DNA of 64,000 nucleotides from Pseudomonas sp. 8Z (GTDB lineage: Bacteria > Pseudomonadota > Gammaproteobacteria > Pseudomonadales > Pseudomonadaceae), in assembly GCF_902506535.1 (NCBI RefSeq), contig NZ_LR733826.1, positions 153,078 to 217,077 on the forward strand, given 5' to 3'. How positions within the stretch are numbered: the stretch's first letter is position 1; each line of letters starts with the position of its first letter. The position numbers and the translations under genes are program-made. The notes under the pieces are model-generated. The model was not told the origin of the DNA, ran no database searches, and was given only the letters and a program-made list of their open reading frames with translations. This document shows positions 1-8,575 of the stretch, in pieces.

Positions 1-540
1 GGTGCTGATGTGTTTGTGGTTGAAGCGCTTGAACAGTGAGGGCAGGTGTTTGCCGATGGTGCTGTTGACCAGCAGGGCTACGTTGTCGCGATCTACCGAG
101 CCGAGGAAGCGCAAGCCCTTGTGCAGGTAGTCGAGCATCGGCACGTTGAGGATCGGCGAGAAGGAGCAGATGGCGGCTTTCTCCAGTGTCGCCGGGCGTT
201 GCGCGAGGGCGAGCAGGGAGGCGACGCCGCCCCAGGAGAAGGACATCAGGTAGTTGGCGCCGTAGTGGTCGATCAGGTGCAGCAGGATCGCTGCTTCGTC
301 TTCCTTGGTTATCGGGGTGAAGTCCGTGTTGTAGGGCTTCGACTGGCCGGCGTAGGGCAGGTCGAAGGCCACCACGTTGAATTGTGGCTGTAGGTATTTG
401 ACCGTTTGCGCGAACGAGGCGGTGGTGGCCAGTGAGCCGTTGACCAGGATGATGGTCTTGCTTGCTGCCGGATTGCCGTAGAACTCCGTGTGTACCTTGT
501 GCTTCCTGTTGATCTCGACGACTGCGGTTTCTGGCCTCAT
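1..540 (-). CDS. phaG: PhaG-type 3-hydroxyacyl-ACP thioesterase/transacylase, partial
   Basis: The gene reads in from the right and is cut by the left window edge after 180 codons with no stop. The visible part is an alpha/beta hydrolase: an oxyanion-side VNGSLATTASF stretch near residue 35, the nucleophile elbow FSWGG near residue 100, and TIGKHLPSLFKRFN near 165. These segments closely match PhaG/RhlA-family proteins as I remember them. PhaG moves (R)-3-hydroxyacyl groups out of fatty acid synthesis (ACP) towards CoA, feeding medium-chain polyhydroxyalkanoate synthesis from sugars. The ATG sits behind a GGAGGAAAC ribosome site. PhaG is favoured over RhlA because no rhlB follows and the N-terminus begins MRPE as in PhaG. 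Confidence 0.85.
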   Translation of the reverse strand, partial: MRPETAVVEINRKHKVHTEFYGNPAASKTIILVNGSLATTASFAQTVKYLQPQFNVVAFDLPYAGQSKPYNTDFTPITKEDEAAILLHLIDHYGANYLMSFSWGGVASLLALAQRPATLEKAAICSFSPILNVPMLDYLHKGLRFLGSVDRDNVALLVNSTIGKHLPSLFKRFNHKHIST

Positions 541-931
541 GTCGTTTCCTCCTGGCGCAAGTGGGTCGTGGCGAGCGGTTGGCCGTTCGCTGTGCTTCAG
601 CAGAGAAGAAAAGCGCCTGAGCGTGACAGCTTGATGTCAGGCAGGGGATTTTTATAAGTATAGGAATTTCAATCAGTTAGGATCGTAACGGGCGGATATT
701 CCAGGCTTTTTAGGGCCGGAATAAGCGGTGTTACCAGGCAGGAATCCAATCGGTGCAGAGCACCAGCAACTGACGAAGATATATGCGTCTCTCGCTGTGA
801 CTATTTGGTCATGCGCAGACTTATGATTCGATTCAAGCAGGTGCCTTGCAGCCGCGCAAGGGTAAGTCACATTTTTATCTGTGATTGTTTTGACCGTTGG
901 TCGGGTTGCCGTTTGGCGCGATGAGAGGCGC
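541..931. other. Intergenic region between phaG and rsuA
   Basis: This stretch separates the divergently oriented 5' end of phaG from the 3' end of rsuA. It should hold the phaG promoter. An AT-rich patch around 645-675 is the only compositional feature; I see no gene, convincing terminator or repeat. A 65-codon open frame on the minus strand (673-870) has no ribosome site and no recognisable protein features. Confidence 0.5.
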
Positions 932-1624
932 TCAGACGCTGGCGATTTCCGTAGCTGTCAGGGCGCGGTACTGGCCGGGGGCGAGCTGCGGGTCGAGGGT
1001 GATGGCGCCCATGCTTTCACGGTGCAGGGTGACGACGCGGTTACGGAAGTGGCCGAACATGCGCTTGACCTGATGGTAGCGCCCTTCGAACAGGGTCAGG
1101 CGGGCGCTGTGGCTGTCGAGGATTTCCAGTTGGGCGGGCAGGGTGGTCAGGTCTTCATAGGCGAAGTACAGGCCTTGGGCGAAGACCTCGGCGTATTCGC
1201 CGGTGATCGGCTGTTCGGTGGTGACGTGGTAGACCTTGGGTTTGCGTTGCTGTGGTTGGGTGATGCGCCGCGACCAGCGCCCGTCGTTGGTGATCAGCAG
1301 CAGGCCGCTGGTGTTCAGGTCGAGGCGCCCGGCCAGGTGCAGGTCGTGTTTGTCCGGCTCGTCGAGCAGGTCGAGTACGGTGCGGTGTTTGTCGTGTTCG
1401 GTGGCGCTGACCACGCCGACCGGTTTGTGCAGCATCCAGTAGCGCGCGCTGCGCCCGGCTTGCAGCAGTTCGTCATCCAGCTCCACGCGTTGGAAGTCGC
1501 GGATCTCATGGAGTGGGTCGCGGACGATCTGGCCGTCCACGCGCAGGCGCCCGGCGCTGATTAGCAGGCGGCTGTCCTGGCGGCTGAAGCGCGGGAAGTT
1601 GCTGAGGAAGCGATCCAGGCGCAT
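932..1624 (-). CDS. rsuA: 16S rRNA pseudouridine synthase, RsuA family
   Basis: A 230-residue protein with an N-terminal S4 RNA-binding segment (MRLDRFLSN... LISAGRLRVDG, residues 1-35) followed by the pseudouridine synthase core. The catalytic motif GRLDLNTSGLL is at residues 99-109 with Asp102 as nucleophile, and the late EGRYHQVKRMF motif is near residue 180. RsuA isomerises U516 of 16S rRNA. Length fits the family (about 230). It lies 3 bases after a small Cys-rich gene on the same strand and may share a transcript with the two genes upstream. RluE/RluF-type relatives are the only realistic alternatives. Confidence 0.9.
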   Translation of the reverse strand: MRLDRFLSNFPRFSRQDSRLLISAGRLRVDGQIVRDPLHEIRDFQRVELDDELLQAGRSARYWMLHKPVGVVSATEHDKHRTVLDLLDEPDKHDLHLAGRLDLNTSGLLLITNDGRWSRRITQPQQRKPKVYHVTTEQPITGEYAEVFAQGLYFAYEDLTTLPAQLEILDSHSARLTLFEGRYHQVKRMFGHFRNRVVTLHRESMGAITLDPQLAPGQYRALTATEIASV

Positions 1625-1627
1625 GGC

Positions 1628-1834
1628 TCAGTCGCGCTCGTTGCGTTTGGCGGCTGCGACGGCACCGGCGCAGGCCGGGCACAGGCAGGCTTGGTCGCGT
1701 TGCGCGGGCGTCAGGCGCTCCAGCGCGTTGGGGTCGATTTTGGCTTCGAAGCACCAGCAAGGCTCGTCGCTGCGGCCAGCGGCGATGCTGCATTGGTTGG
1801 CTTTGCCGCATAGCGGGCAGCGTTGGGTGTCCAT
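1628..1834 (-). CDS. Cysteine-rich CWC-type small protein
   Basis: A 68-residue protein with a CPLCG pair at the N-terminus, a CWCF segment near residue 26 and a CLCPAC cluster near residue 50. This arrangement matches the 'cysteine-rich CWC' family, a presumed small metal-binding protein of unknown role. The start codon overlaps the stop of the diguanylate cyclase by one base (TGATG), and rsuA follows after 3 bases. The three genes are therefore probably one operon, and translation of this one may be coupled. Confidence 0.75.
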   Translation of the reverse strand: MDTQRCPLCGKANQCSIAAGRSDEPCWCFEAKIDPNALERLTPAQRDQACLCPACAGAVAAAKRNERD

Positions 1835-3300
1835 CAGTTATCGCTGCACACGCGGTCGCGCCCGGCCTGCTTGGCGCGGTACAGGGCGCGGTCGGCGCGG
1901 CCCAGTAGGGCGTGCAGGCTTTCGCCCGGCTGCCACTGGCTGAGGCCGAGGCTGACGGTCACTTGCAGTGTTTTATCACTCACCGGGTAGCGTTGTGCGG
2001 CGCAGTGCTGGCGCAGTTTTTCCGCCAGTTCATGGGCGGCTTGGCGGTCGCTGTTTTTCAGTAGCACGATAAATTCCTCGCCGCCCCAGCGGCAGAGGAT
2101 GTCGGACTGGCGCAGGGCGCCGCGCAATTGTTCGGCGAAGCGGCGCAGCACTGCATCACCTGCCAGGTGGCCGTGCTCGTCGTTGATCAGCTTGAAGTGG
2201 TCCAGATCCAGCAGCAGCGCGCACAGCGGGATGCTGTCGCGCTGCGCTTCTTGCAGGGCTTGTTCGGCGAGCAGATCGAAGCCGCGCCGGTTGGGCAGTT
2301 CGGTGAGGCTATCGGTGGTGGCGAGGGCGTCGATGCGGTGCTGGTAGCGGCGGATCGCCAGGCTGACCAGGGTGAGGACGATGGCGGTGACCATCAGGCA
2401 TAGCAGCAGGTTGAGGTAGAGGCCGTGGCGGATGTCGGTCAGGGCCTGGTCTTGTTTGTCGACGAACAGATACCACTCCAGCTCGGGAATGTAGCGCACG
2501 TTGAGGAAGTGCTCGCGGCCATGCTCCTGGTATTCGAAGCGGCCACTCTGTGGCGTTGGCAGTTTTTCCAGCAGTTCGCTGAGGCTGTCGATGTCGGCGA
2601 GCGAGTCGCCGACTTTCGCGCCCATCGGCCCGCCTTGGGTGCCGGTGAGGGTGATGTGGCCCATTGTGTCGACGAAGTAGACGCTGCGCTCGTAGCGTTG
2701 CTGGTATTCGTCTATCAGCTTGACCACGGCGTCGACAGCCAGGCCTACGCCGGCGGCGCCGATGAATTTGCCGTCGTAGTCCAGCACTTTGTAGTTGATG
2801 AAAATGGTCAGGCGGTCGGCGTTGGCCATGTCGACGTCGACGTTGATTTCGTAGGGTTCGCGTAGGCCACGCACGCGGTAGTACCACAGGTCGCGCGGCT
2901 CGTCCGGCCTGACCTGTTTGAGCACGCCTCTGGCCTGGTAATAGGTGCGGGTTTTGTCGGAGACGAAGAAGCTGGTGACGGCGCCGTAGTGTTCCTGCAC
3001 TTCGCGCAGGTAGCGAGTGACCTGCGCCGGGTCGTGCTCGCCGGCCAGCACCCAGTCACGCAGGAAGGTGTCGCGGGCCATCATTGAGGAGATGAGGATG
3101 GGGCGCACCAGATCTTTCTGGATTTCCGAGTAGACGGTGTCGGAGGTCAGCGGCAGTTCGGTGTTGACGATGCTGTCGCGGATCGAATCACGCGAGGCGT
3201 GGTAGCTCAGCAATGTGGTGCTGAGAAAGCCGCTGCCAAGCAGGAACAGGAGGAGCAACCTCAGCGAGGTTTGCGTTTGCCTTTGGCGGCGCAGGGGCAT
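1834..3300 (-). CDS. Membrane diguanylate cyclase with periplasmic Cache-like sensor
   Basis: A 488-residue protein made from the ATG at 3300, which has a GGA ribosome site seven bases upstream; a longer frame would start at GTG 3372. An N-terminal membrane helix (LRLLLLFLLGSGF) is followed by a long periplasmic region with a double-Cache look (YYRVRGLREPYEINVD... AAGVGLAVDAV), a second helix (LLLCLMVTAIVLTLVSLAI), then a GGDEF domain. The active site is intact as WGGEEF, and TDSLTELPNRRGFD starts the domain. It makes cyclic di-GMP from two GTP. The ligand is unknown. It is transcribed towards the CWC and rsuA genes. Confidence 0.85.
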   Translation of the reverse strand: MPLRRQRQTQTSLRLLLLFLLGSGFLSTTLLSYHASRDSIRDSIVNTELPLTSDTVYSEIQKDLVRPILISSMMARDTFLRDWVLAGEHDPAQVTRYLREVQEHYGAVTSFFVSDKTRTYYQARGVLKQVRPDEPRDLWYYRVRGLREPYEINVDVDMANADRLTIFINYKVLDYDGKFIGAAGVGLAVDAVVKLIDEYQQRYERSVYFVDTMGHITLTGTQGGPMGAKVGDSLADIDSLSELLEKLPTPQSGRFEYQEHGREHFLNVRYIPELEWYLFVDKQDQALTDIRHGLYLNLLLCLMVTAIVLTLVSLAIRRYQHRIDALATTDSLTELPNRRGFDLLAEQALQEAQRDSIPLCALLLDLDHFKLINDEHGHLAGDAVLRRFAEQLRGALRQSDILCRWGGEEFIVLLKNSDRQAAHELAEKLRQHCAAQRYPVSDKTLQVTVSLGLSQWQPGESLHALLGRADRALYRAKQAGRDRVCSDN

Positions 3301-3420
3301 GGGTGAATCCGTGGGGCGAGTTGATGGCGTGATGCTAGCTGGTTGGGCGTGGAAAGCGCCAGTTGTGATCACAGTTGGCGCTGTTTTATCGGCTATGGAT
3401 GTTTGGCTAATAGGGGGGGT

Positions 3421-3998
3421 GTAGGAGCGGATTTATCCGCGATGGGGCGGTGGGAGGTGAAGCGGTCGCGGCTAAAGCCCCCTCCCACAGGTGGCGCTTG
3501 GGGCTTTGGTGAGATCGCGGCTAAAGCCGCTCCCACGGGTGGATTAGAGGGCGAGATCGTGGCTGAAGTGGAATGACGCCCGGCCCTGCCAGTGTGCTGC
3601 TTTGCCTCCCATAGGATGCATCCGGGCTACGGGGTTGTTGTAGGAGCGGATTTATCCGCGATGGGGCGGTGGGAGGTGAAGCGGTCGCGGCTAAAGCCCC
3701 TCCCACAGGTGGCGCTTGGGGCTATTGCGGGATCGCGGCTGAAGCCGCTCCCACGGGGGGCGATTAGATGGATTTATCCGCGATTGGGGGCGGTGGGAGG
3801 TGAAGCGGTCGCGGCTAAAGCCCCTCCCACAGGTGGCGCTTGGGGCTTTGGTGAGATCGCGGCTGAAGCCGCTCCTACGGGGGCGATTAGATGTCGCGAT
3901 CGTGGTTGAGGCGCAATACCGCCCAGCCGTTGTGCGCAGATGTGCCGCCCACAGGATGTTCGTGGGTCCTGTGGGAGGCGCTTTAGCGGCGATGTTTT
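3421..3998. repeat. Cluster of REP palindromes, three near-identical long units
   Basis: Three imperfect copies of a roughly 125-base unit start at 3421, 3640 and 3769. Each contains 'GGATTTATCCGCGAT', 'GTCGCGGCTAAAGCCC' and 'TCGCGGCT(A/G)AAGCCGCTCC' palindromic modules. A shorter half-unit ends near 3998, inside the end of the carboxylase gene. A 'GATGCATCCGGGCTACGG' fragment of a second repeat family lies at 3616-3633. The sequence fits Pseudomonas REP/BIME elements placed between two genes that both read leftwards. No protein-coding gene is supported here. Confidence 0.85.
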
Positions 3999-6900
3999 CA
4001 GGCTTCTTCCAGCACCACCACACGTTGCCCGGCCCTCACGGGTGAGCCCGGTTGTACGCGCACTTCGCGCACGGTGCCGGCCATCGGCGCAGTGAGCGGA
4101 ATCTCCATCTTCATCGATTCGAGGATTACCAGCACGTCGCCGGCCTGCACCTGCGCGCCAACTTCGACCTGCACCTGCCAGAGGTTGCCGGCGACATGGC
4201 TTTCGATGGCGTGTTGGCCTACAGCGAGCGGGGCGTCCTCATCCTGCTCGGGCGCGGCTTCCTCGACCTCGAAGTGCGCCTGGCCGCTGTCGATCCAGCG
4301 TTGGCGTTCGGCGTCGAAGGCGGCGCGCTGCTGCTCGCGGAAGGCGGCGATGCCGTCGGCTTCGGCGTCGAGAAACTGCTGGTAGTCGGCCAGGGCCAGT
4401 TCGCTCTGTTCGATGCGCAGCGGGTAGCGGCCCAGCGGGAAGTCGCGGCGGATGCGCAGCAGTTCGTCAGCCGATACCGGGTAGAAGCGGATCTGGTCGA
4501 AGAAGCGCAGCAGCCAGGGCTTGCCGTCGAAGGCTTCGACCGCGCGGTAGCGGTTCCACATCTGCAGGGTGCGACCTACGAACTGGTAGCCGCCTGGGCC
4601 TTCCATGCCGTACACGCACATGTAGGCGCCGCCGATGCCGACGGAGTTTTCCGCCGTCCAGGTACGCGCCGGGTTGTACTTGGTGGTGACCAGGCGATGG
4701 CGCGGGTCGAGCGGGGTGGCCACCGGCGCGCCGAGGTAGACGTCGCCCAGGCCCATGACCAGGTAGCTGGCGTCGAACACGGTGCGGTACACCTCGTCCA
4801 GATTCGGCAGGTCGTTGATGCGGCGGATGAACTCCAGGTTGCTCGGGCACCAGGGGGCGTCCTTGCGCACGGTGGTCATGTACTTGTCGATTGCCAACTG
4901 GCAAGCCGGATCGTCCCAGGACAGCGGCAGGTGGACGATACGCGACGGCACGCGCAGGTCTTGCGCAGCGCATACGGCGTCCCACTCACCGGCGACGATA
5001 TCGAGCAGTGTTCGCAGGGCCAGGGTTTCCGGCTGGTAATGCACTTGCAGCGAGCGGATGCCCGGCGTCAGGTCGATTACGCCGCCCAGTTGCTTGGCCT
5101 CCAGCGCCTGCATTAGCGCATGGCCACGGAAGCGCAGCACCAGATCGAGTTCCGGCTGGCCGATTTCCAGCAGCAGGTGGGTGTCACCGGACAGGCGCGC
5201 GACCAGGCGGGTGTCGGCTTGGCCGAGGTCGAGGACGATGGGGCTTTGTAGCCCGGATGCAATCCGGGACTCAGGTGCTGCGATTTCCCCGGATTGCATC
5301 CGGGCTACGGTCGTGTCTGTAGGAGCGGATTTATCCGCGATTTCGGTGTCGCCTGCATCGCGGCTAAAGCGGAGCGCCGCCCGGCCGTTCCTACAAAGTT
5401 CGGCGTATTCGCGTGCATTGCTTTGCGCCAACTCCCGCGCTGTGGCGATATCCACCGGCACGAAGCGCACCTTGTCGCCGGCCTTGAGTTGGCCGAGCTG
5501 CCAGAGGTCGGCCTCGATGATGGTCACCAGGCAGACGAAGCCGCCGAGGCTGGGGCCGTCCGGGCCGAGGATCACCGGCATGTCGCCGGTAAAATCTACC
5601 GCGCCGATGGCGTAGGGATTGTCGTGGATATTGGAGGGGTGCAGGCCGGCTTCACCACCGCTGTCGCGCACCCATTCCGGTTTCGGGCCGATCAGGCGTA
5701 CGCCGGTGCGGCTGGAGTTGAAGTGCACTTCCCAGTCAGTGGCCAGGAAGCTGTCGACATAGGCGGGTGTGAAGTATTCCGGGGCGCCGTGCGGGCCGTA
5801 GATCACGCGCAGTTCGCGTACCGCTGGCAGGGGCGGGCACAGCTCGGCGGGCAGTTGTGCGCCGGCTTCGCTGCTATCGAGCGGCAGCAGATGCAGTACA
5901 TCGCCAGCGCGCAGGGCGCGGCCCGCGTGGCCGCCGAACTGGCCGAGGGTGAAGGTGCTCTTGCTGCCCAGATAGTCTGGCACCTGGATGCCGCCGCGAA
6001 TGCTCAGGTAGCTGCGCGCACCGGGGCCTGCGATGGTGCCGAGGGCCAGGGTGCTGCCTGCGCGGATCAGCAGCGCGGTGTTCAGCGGCTGGGCGACGCC
6101 GTCGATGCTCAGCGGAATCTCGGCGCCAGTGACGGCGACCACGGCGTCGGTATTGAAGCGCAATGTGGGGCCGCTCATGGTGATTTCCAGGCCGGCGGCG
6201 CCCTCTTCGTTACCGAGCAGGCGGTTGCCCAGGCGCAGCGCGCGGCTGTCCATCGGCCCGGACGGCGGCACGCCAACGGCCCAGTAGCCGAGGCGGCCGG
6301 GGACGTCCTGCACGCTGGTCTGGGTGCCGGCGCTGAGCACTTCGAAGGTGCTCGCCTGATAGACGAGGTTTTCCAGGCAGCGCGTCCATGGCGAGCCGCT
6401 GGCGAACGGGGTATCGGCCAGGATCTGGCGCAGGTAGTCGCGGTTGCATTCAACGCCGTACAGCACGGAATCGCCAAGGGCTTTGTCCAGCGCGTTGCAG
6501 GCTTCATCTCGACTGGGTGCCCAGGTGATCAGTTTGGCGATCATCGGGTCGAAATAGGGCGGGATCTCGCAACCAGCCTCGACCCAGGTATCGATACGCA
6601 GCGCCTTGCCGTCGGCTTCGGGAAACTGCACGGCGGTGAGCAGGCCGGGGCTGGGCTGGAAGTCACGGCCCGGATCTTCGGCGTACAGCCGTGCCTGGAT
6701 GGCATGGCCGGACGGCTTGAGTGCGTTGGCCAGTTCATTGAGCGGCGCCAGATCGCCTGCGGCCAGCTCGATCATCCAGCGCACCAGATCGACGCCCCAC
6801 ACCTGTTCGGTGACGCCGTGCTCGACCTGCAGGCGGGTGTTCACTTCGAGGAAGTAGAAGCGCTCGGCCTCGCTGTCGTAGACGAATTCGACGGTGCCGG

Positions 6901-7708
6901 CGCTGCGGTAATTCACCGCCTTGGCCAGTTTGATGGCGGCGGCGCACAGCTCATCGGCCATGCCGGTGGGCAGGTTCGGCGCTGGTGTTTCTTCCAGCAC
7001 CTTCTGGTTGCGCCGTTGTACCGAGCAGTCGCGCACGCCGAGGGCGAGCACTTCGCCCTGGCCGTCGCCGAACACCTGCACTTCCAGATGGCGGGCACGC
7101 TGGATGTACTTTTCGATGAATACGCCGCTGTCGCTGAAGTTGTTCTGCCCCAGGCGCTTGACCGCCTCGAAGGCATCGGAGAGTTCCGCCGCCGAACGGC
7201 ACACGCGCATGCCGATACCGCCGCCGCCAGCGGTGCTTTTCAGCATCACCGGATAGCCGACCTGCTCACCGGCCTTGAGCGCTGCGTCGAGGTTTTCCAG
7301 CAGCTCGGTGCCTTCGAGCATCGGCACGCCGTGCTGCTTGGCCAGGGCACGGGCGGTGTGCTTGAGGCCGAACACGCGCAGTTGCTCGGGCGTCGGGCCG
7401 ACGAAGGCGATACCGGCCGCTTCGCAGGCTTCGGCAAACGCCGCGTTTTCGGAGAGAAAGCCGTAGCCGGGGTGGATGGCTTTGGCGCCGGTGCGTTTGG
7501 CGACGTCGAGAATTTTCTCCACGACAAGATAGGTTTGCGCGGCCGGGCCTTCGCCGAGGGAGAAGGCCTCGTCGGCCTGCTGGATATGCAGGCTGGCGGC
7601 GTCGGCTTCGGAGTACACGGCCACGCCGCCGACGTTCAGCTCGCGCAGGGTGCGCAGGATGCGGCAGGCGATGGCGCCACGGTTGGCGATCAGGAGTTTG
7701 TCGAACAT
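3998..7708 (-). CDS. Guanidine carboxylase (urea carboxylase-like), biotin enzyme
   Basis: A 1236-residue biotin-dependent carboxylase. From the N-terminus it has biotin carboxylase (FDKLLIANRGAIACRI; ATP-grasp KSTAGGGGIGM; EVNTRLQVEH), a KipA-like AHS2 half, a KipI-like AHS1 half and a terminal biotinyl domain with the lysine motif ILESMKMEIP. It carries the label 'urea carboxylase' in most databases. The ykkC riboswitch and DUF1989 partners in this operon point to guanidine as substrate (ATP + bicarbonate + guanidine to carboxyguanidine). ATG 7708 gives the usual MFDKLL start; ATG 7714 is two codons earlier, and a GAGGG site serves either. Residues about 772-821 between AHS2 and AHS1 are encoded by repetitive DNA inserted in frame. 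Confidence 0.85.
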   Translation of the reverse strand: MFDKLLIANRGAIACRILRTLRELNVGGVAVYSEADAASLHIQQADEAFSLGEGPAAQTYLVVEKILDVAKRTGAKAIHPGYGFLSENAAFAEACEAAGIAFVGPTPEQLRVFGLKHTARALAKQHGVPMLEGTELLENLDAALKAGEQVGYPVMLKSTAGGGGIGMRVCRSAAELSDAFEAVKRLGQNNFSDSGVFIEKYIQRARHLEVQVFGDGQGEVLALGVRDCSVQRRNQKVLEETPAPNLPTGMADELCAAAIKLAKAVNYRSAGTVEFVYDSEAERFYFLEVNTRLQVEHGVTEQVWGVDLVRWMIELAAGDLAPLNELANALKPSGHAIQARLYAEDPGRDFQPSPGLLTAVQFPEADGKALRIDTWVEAGCEIPPYFDPMIAKLITWAPSRDEACNALDKALGDSVLYGVECNRDYLRQILADTPFASGSPWTRCLENLVYQASTFEVLSAGTQTSVQDVPGRLGYWAVGVPPSGPMDSRALRLGNRLLGNEEGAAGLEITMSGPTLRFNTDAVVAVTGAEIPLSIDGVAQPLNTALLIRAGSTLALGTIAGPGARSYLSIRGGIQVPDYLGSKSTFTLGQFGGHAGRALRAGDVLHLLPLDSSEAGAQLPAELCPPLPAVRELRVIYGPHGAPEYFTPAYVDSFLATDWEVHFNSSRTGVRLIGPKPEWVRDSGGEAGLHPSNIHDNPYAIGAVDFTGDMPVILGPDGPSLGGFVCLVTIIEADLWQLGQLKAGDKVRFVPVDIATARELAQSNAREYAELCRNGRAALRFSRDAGDTEIADKSAPTDTTVARMQSGEIAAPESRIASGLQSPIVLDLGQADTRLVARLSGDTHLLLEIGQPELDLVLRFRGHALMQALEAKQLGGVIDLTPGIRSLQVHYQPETLALRTLLDIVAGEWDAVCAAQDLRVPSRIVHLPLSWDDPACQLAIDKYMTTVRKDAPWCPSNLEFIRRINDLPNLDEVYRTVFDASYLVMGLGDVYLGAPVATPLDPRHRLVTTKYNPARTWTAENSVGIGGAYMCVYGMEGPGGYQFVGRTLQMWNRYRAVEAFDGKPWLLRFFDQIRFYPVSADELLRIRRDFPLGRYPLRIEQSELALADYQQFLDAEADGIAAFREQQRAAFDAERQRWIDSGQAHFEVEEAAPEQDEDAPLAVGQHAIESHVAGNLWQVQVEVGAQVQAGDVLVILESMKMEIPLTAPMAGTVREVRVQPGSPVRAGQRVVVLEEA
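5247..5395. repeat. Two repetitive elements lying in frame inside the carboxylase gene
   Basis: 5247-5308 is an inverted repeat, GTAGCCCGGATGCAATCCGG facing its complement. 5319-5395 is a REP element (GTAGGAGCGGATTTATCCGCG ... TCGCGGCTAAAGCGG ... TTCCTACAAA). Both element types recur elsewhere in the window between genes (3616-3998, 37407-37497). Here they sit wholly inside the reading frame with no stop codon, adding about 50 residues to a linker between two carboxyltransferase halves. Confidence 0.85.
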
Positions 7709-7821
7709 CGTCATTGACCCTCGAAGGGCGTGGCGGGCCGTCCCGCCGTCATTTGTCGTGCACCACGGTCGTCCGTGGCGAAAAATCCGGTGATGCGTGC
7801 CGCGCGTGTTGGCGGGACGAT

Positions 7822-7925
7822 TTGTAGGGCGGGTGAAACCCGCCGGGCCTTGGCGGGTTGCACCCGCCCTACGTTGGTTCTGTGCCAGCGTTTCGGCTGG
7901 GGTTTTGGCGGGTTTCACCCGCCCT
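7822..7925. repeat. Inverted repeats of the GTAGGGCGGGTGAAACCCGCC family
   Basis: The 220-base gap between the carboxylase and the upstream DUF1989 gene holds three arms: 'GTAGGGCGGGTGAAACCCGCC', 'GGCGGGTTGCACCCGCCCTAC' and 'GGCGGGTTTCACCCGCCCTAC'. They can fold into strong hairpins within the polycistronic mRNA. This family differs from the REP units further left. It ends three bases before the stop codon of the upstream gene. Confidence 0.8.
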
Positions 7926-7928
7926 ACG

Positions 7929-8564
7929 TCAGTCCCACACCAGCACTTCGGCGGGGGTTGGGTTCCAGCCGTTGCAGGGGTTGTTCAGTTGCGGGCAGTT
8001 GGAGATCAGCACGATCACGTCGGTCTCGGCTTTCAGTTCCACGTATTTGCCGGGCGCGGAGATGCCGTCCTCGAAGGTCAGGCCGCCTTCGGGGGTGACG
8101 GGTACGTTCATGAAGAAGTTGATGTTGGCGCCGAGGTCGCGCTTGCTCAGGCGGCCGTCGTGCAGGCTGGCGCGCAGGAAGTTGTCGCGGCAGCTATGCA
8201 TATAGCGCTTATCGAGTGCATATCTGACGGTGTTGCTCTCCTGCGCGCAGGCGCCGCCGAGGGTGTCGTGGCGGCCGCAGGTGTCGGTAACGATGGTCAG
8301 CAACGGGTTGCCGAGGTTGGAATAGAGCACGGTGCCGGTGGTCAGGTAGACCTTGTTTTGCTTGCGCAGGGTGCGCTGCGGGTCGAAGCGTTCGCGCGGG
8401 TTGGCGGCGGCGAAGAACAGGGTATCGATCGCCTGGTTGCCTTCCAGGTCGTGCAGGCGCAGGGTCTGCCCGGCCTTGACTTCGAACAGGTAAGGCTCGC
8501 CCGCTGGGATGGTGTGGCGGAATACGGCGGTTTCGGGATGCAGGGTGCTGGCGGTCAGGGTCAT
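7929..8564 (-). CDS. cgdB: Carboxyguanidine deiminase subunit, DUF1989 (UAAP2)
   Basis: A 211-residue DUF1989 protein, starting at the ATG at 8564 behind a GAGGG site. Known work on guanidine use names these 'urea carboxylase-associated' proteins CgdA and CgdB; they convert carboxyguanidine to allophanate plus ammonia. This member keeps a metal-site pattern like that of the related TMAO demethylase: Asp47 (QAIDTLF), Cys106 (GGAC), Cys125 (MHSC) and Cys190 (ISNCP). It is therefore probably the catalytic subunit. It follows the other DUF1989 gene by 11 bases. Assignment of the A and B letters is from memory and less certain than the family. Confidence 0.85.
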   Translation of the reverse strand: MTLTASTLHPETAVFRHTIPAGEPYLFEVKAGQTLRLHDLEGNQAIDTLFFAAANPRERFDPQRTLRKQNKVYLTTGTVLYSNLGNPLLTIVTDTCGRHDTLGGACAQESNTVRYALDKRYMHSCRDNFLRASLHDGRLSKRDLGANINFFMNVPVTPEGGLTFEDGISAPGKYVELKAETDVIVLISNCPQLNNPCNGWNPTPAEVLVWD

Positions 8565-8575
8565 TTCGGCAGCCC

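Noticed and set aside
673..870. A 65-codon frame in the phaG-rsuA spacer
   Set aside because: No Shine-Dalgarno, no family resemblance and atypical composition.
3592..4045. Short open frames made of the REP units
   Set aside because: The peptides repeat because the DNA repeats; there is no ribosome site or conservation argument.
5294..7717. An 807-codon open frame antisense to the guanidine carboxylase gene
   Set aside because: It mirrors the high-GC coding strand, has no ribosome site or protein features, and the sense gene has clear domains throughout.
7709..7918. Longer N-terminus for the carboxylase (start at 7918)
   Set aside because: The added 70 residues are translated from the hairpin repeats, while the family start MFDKLLIANRG lies at 7708 behind a ribosome site.
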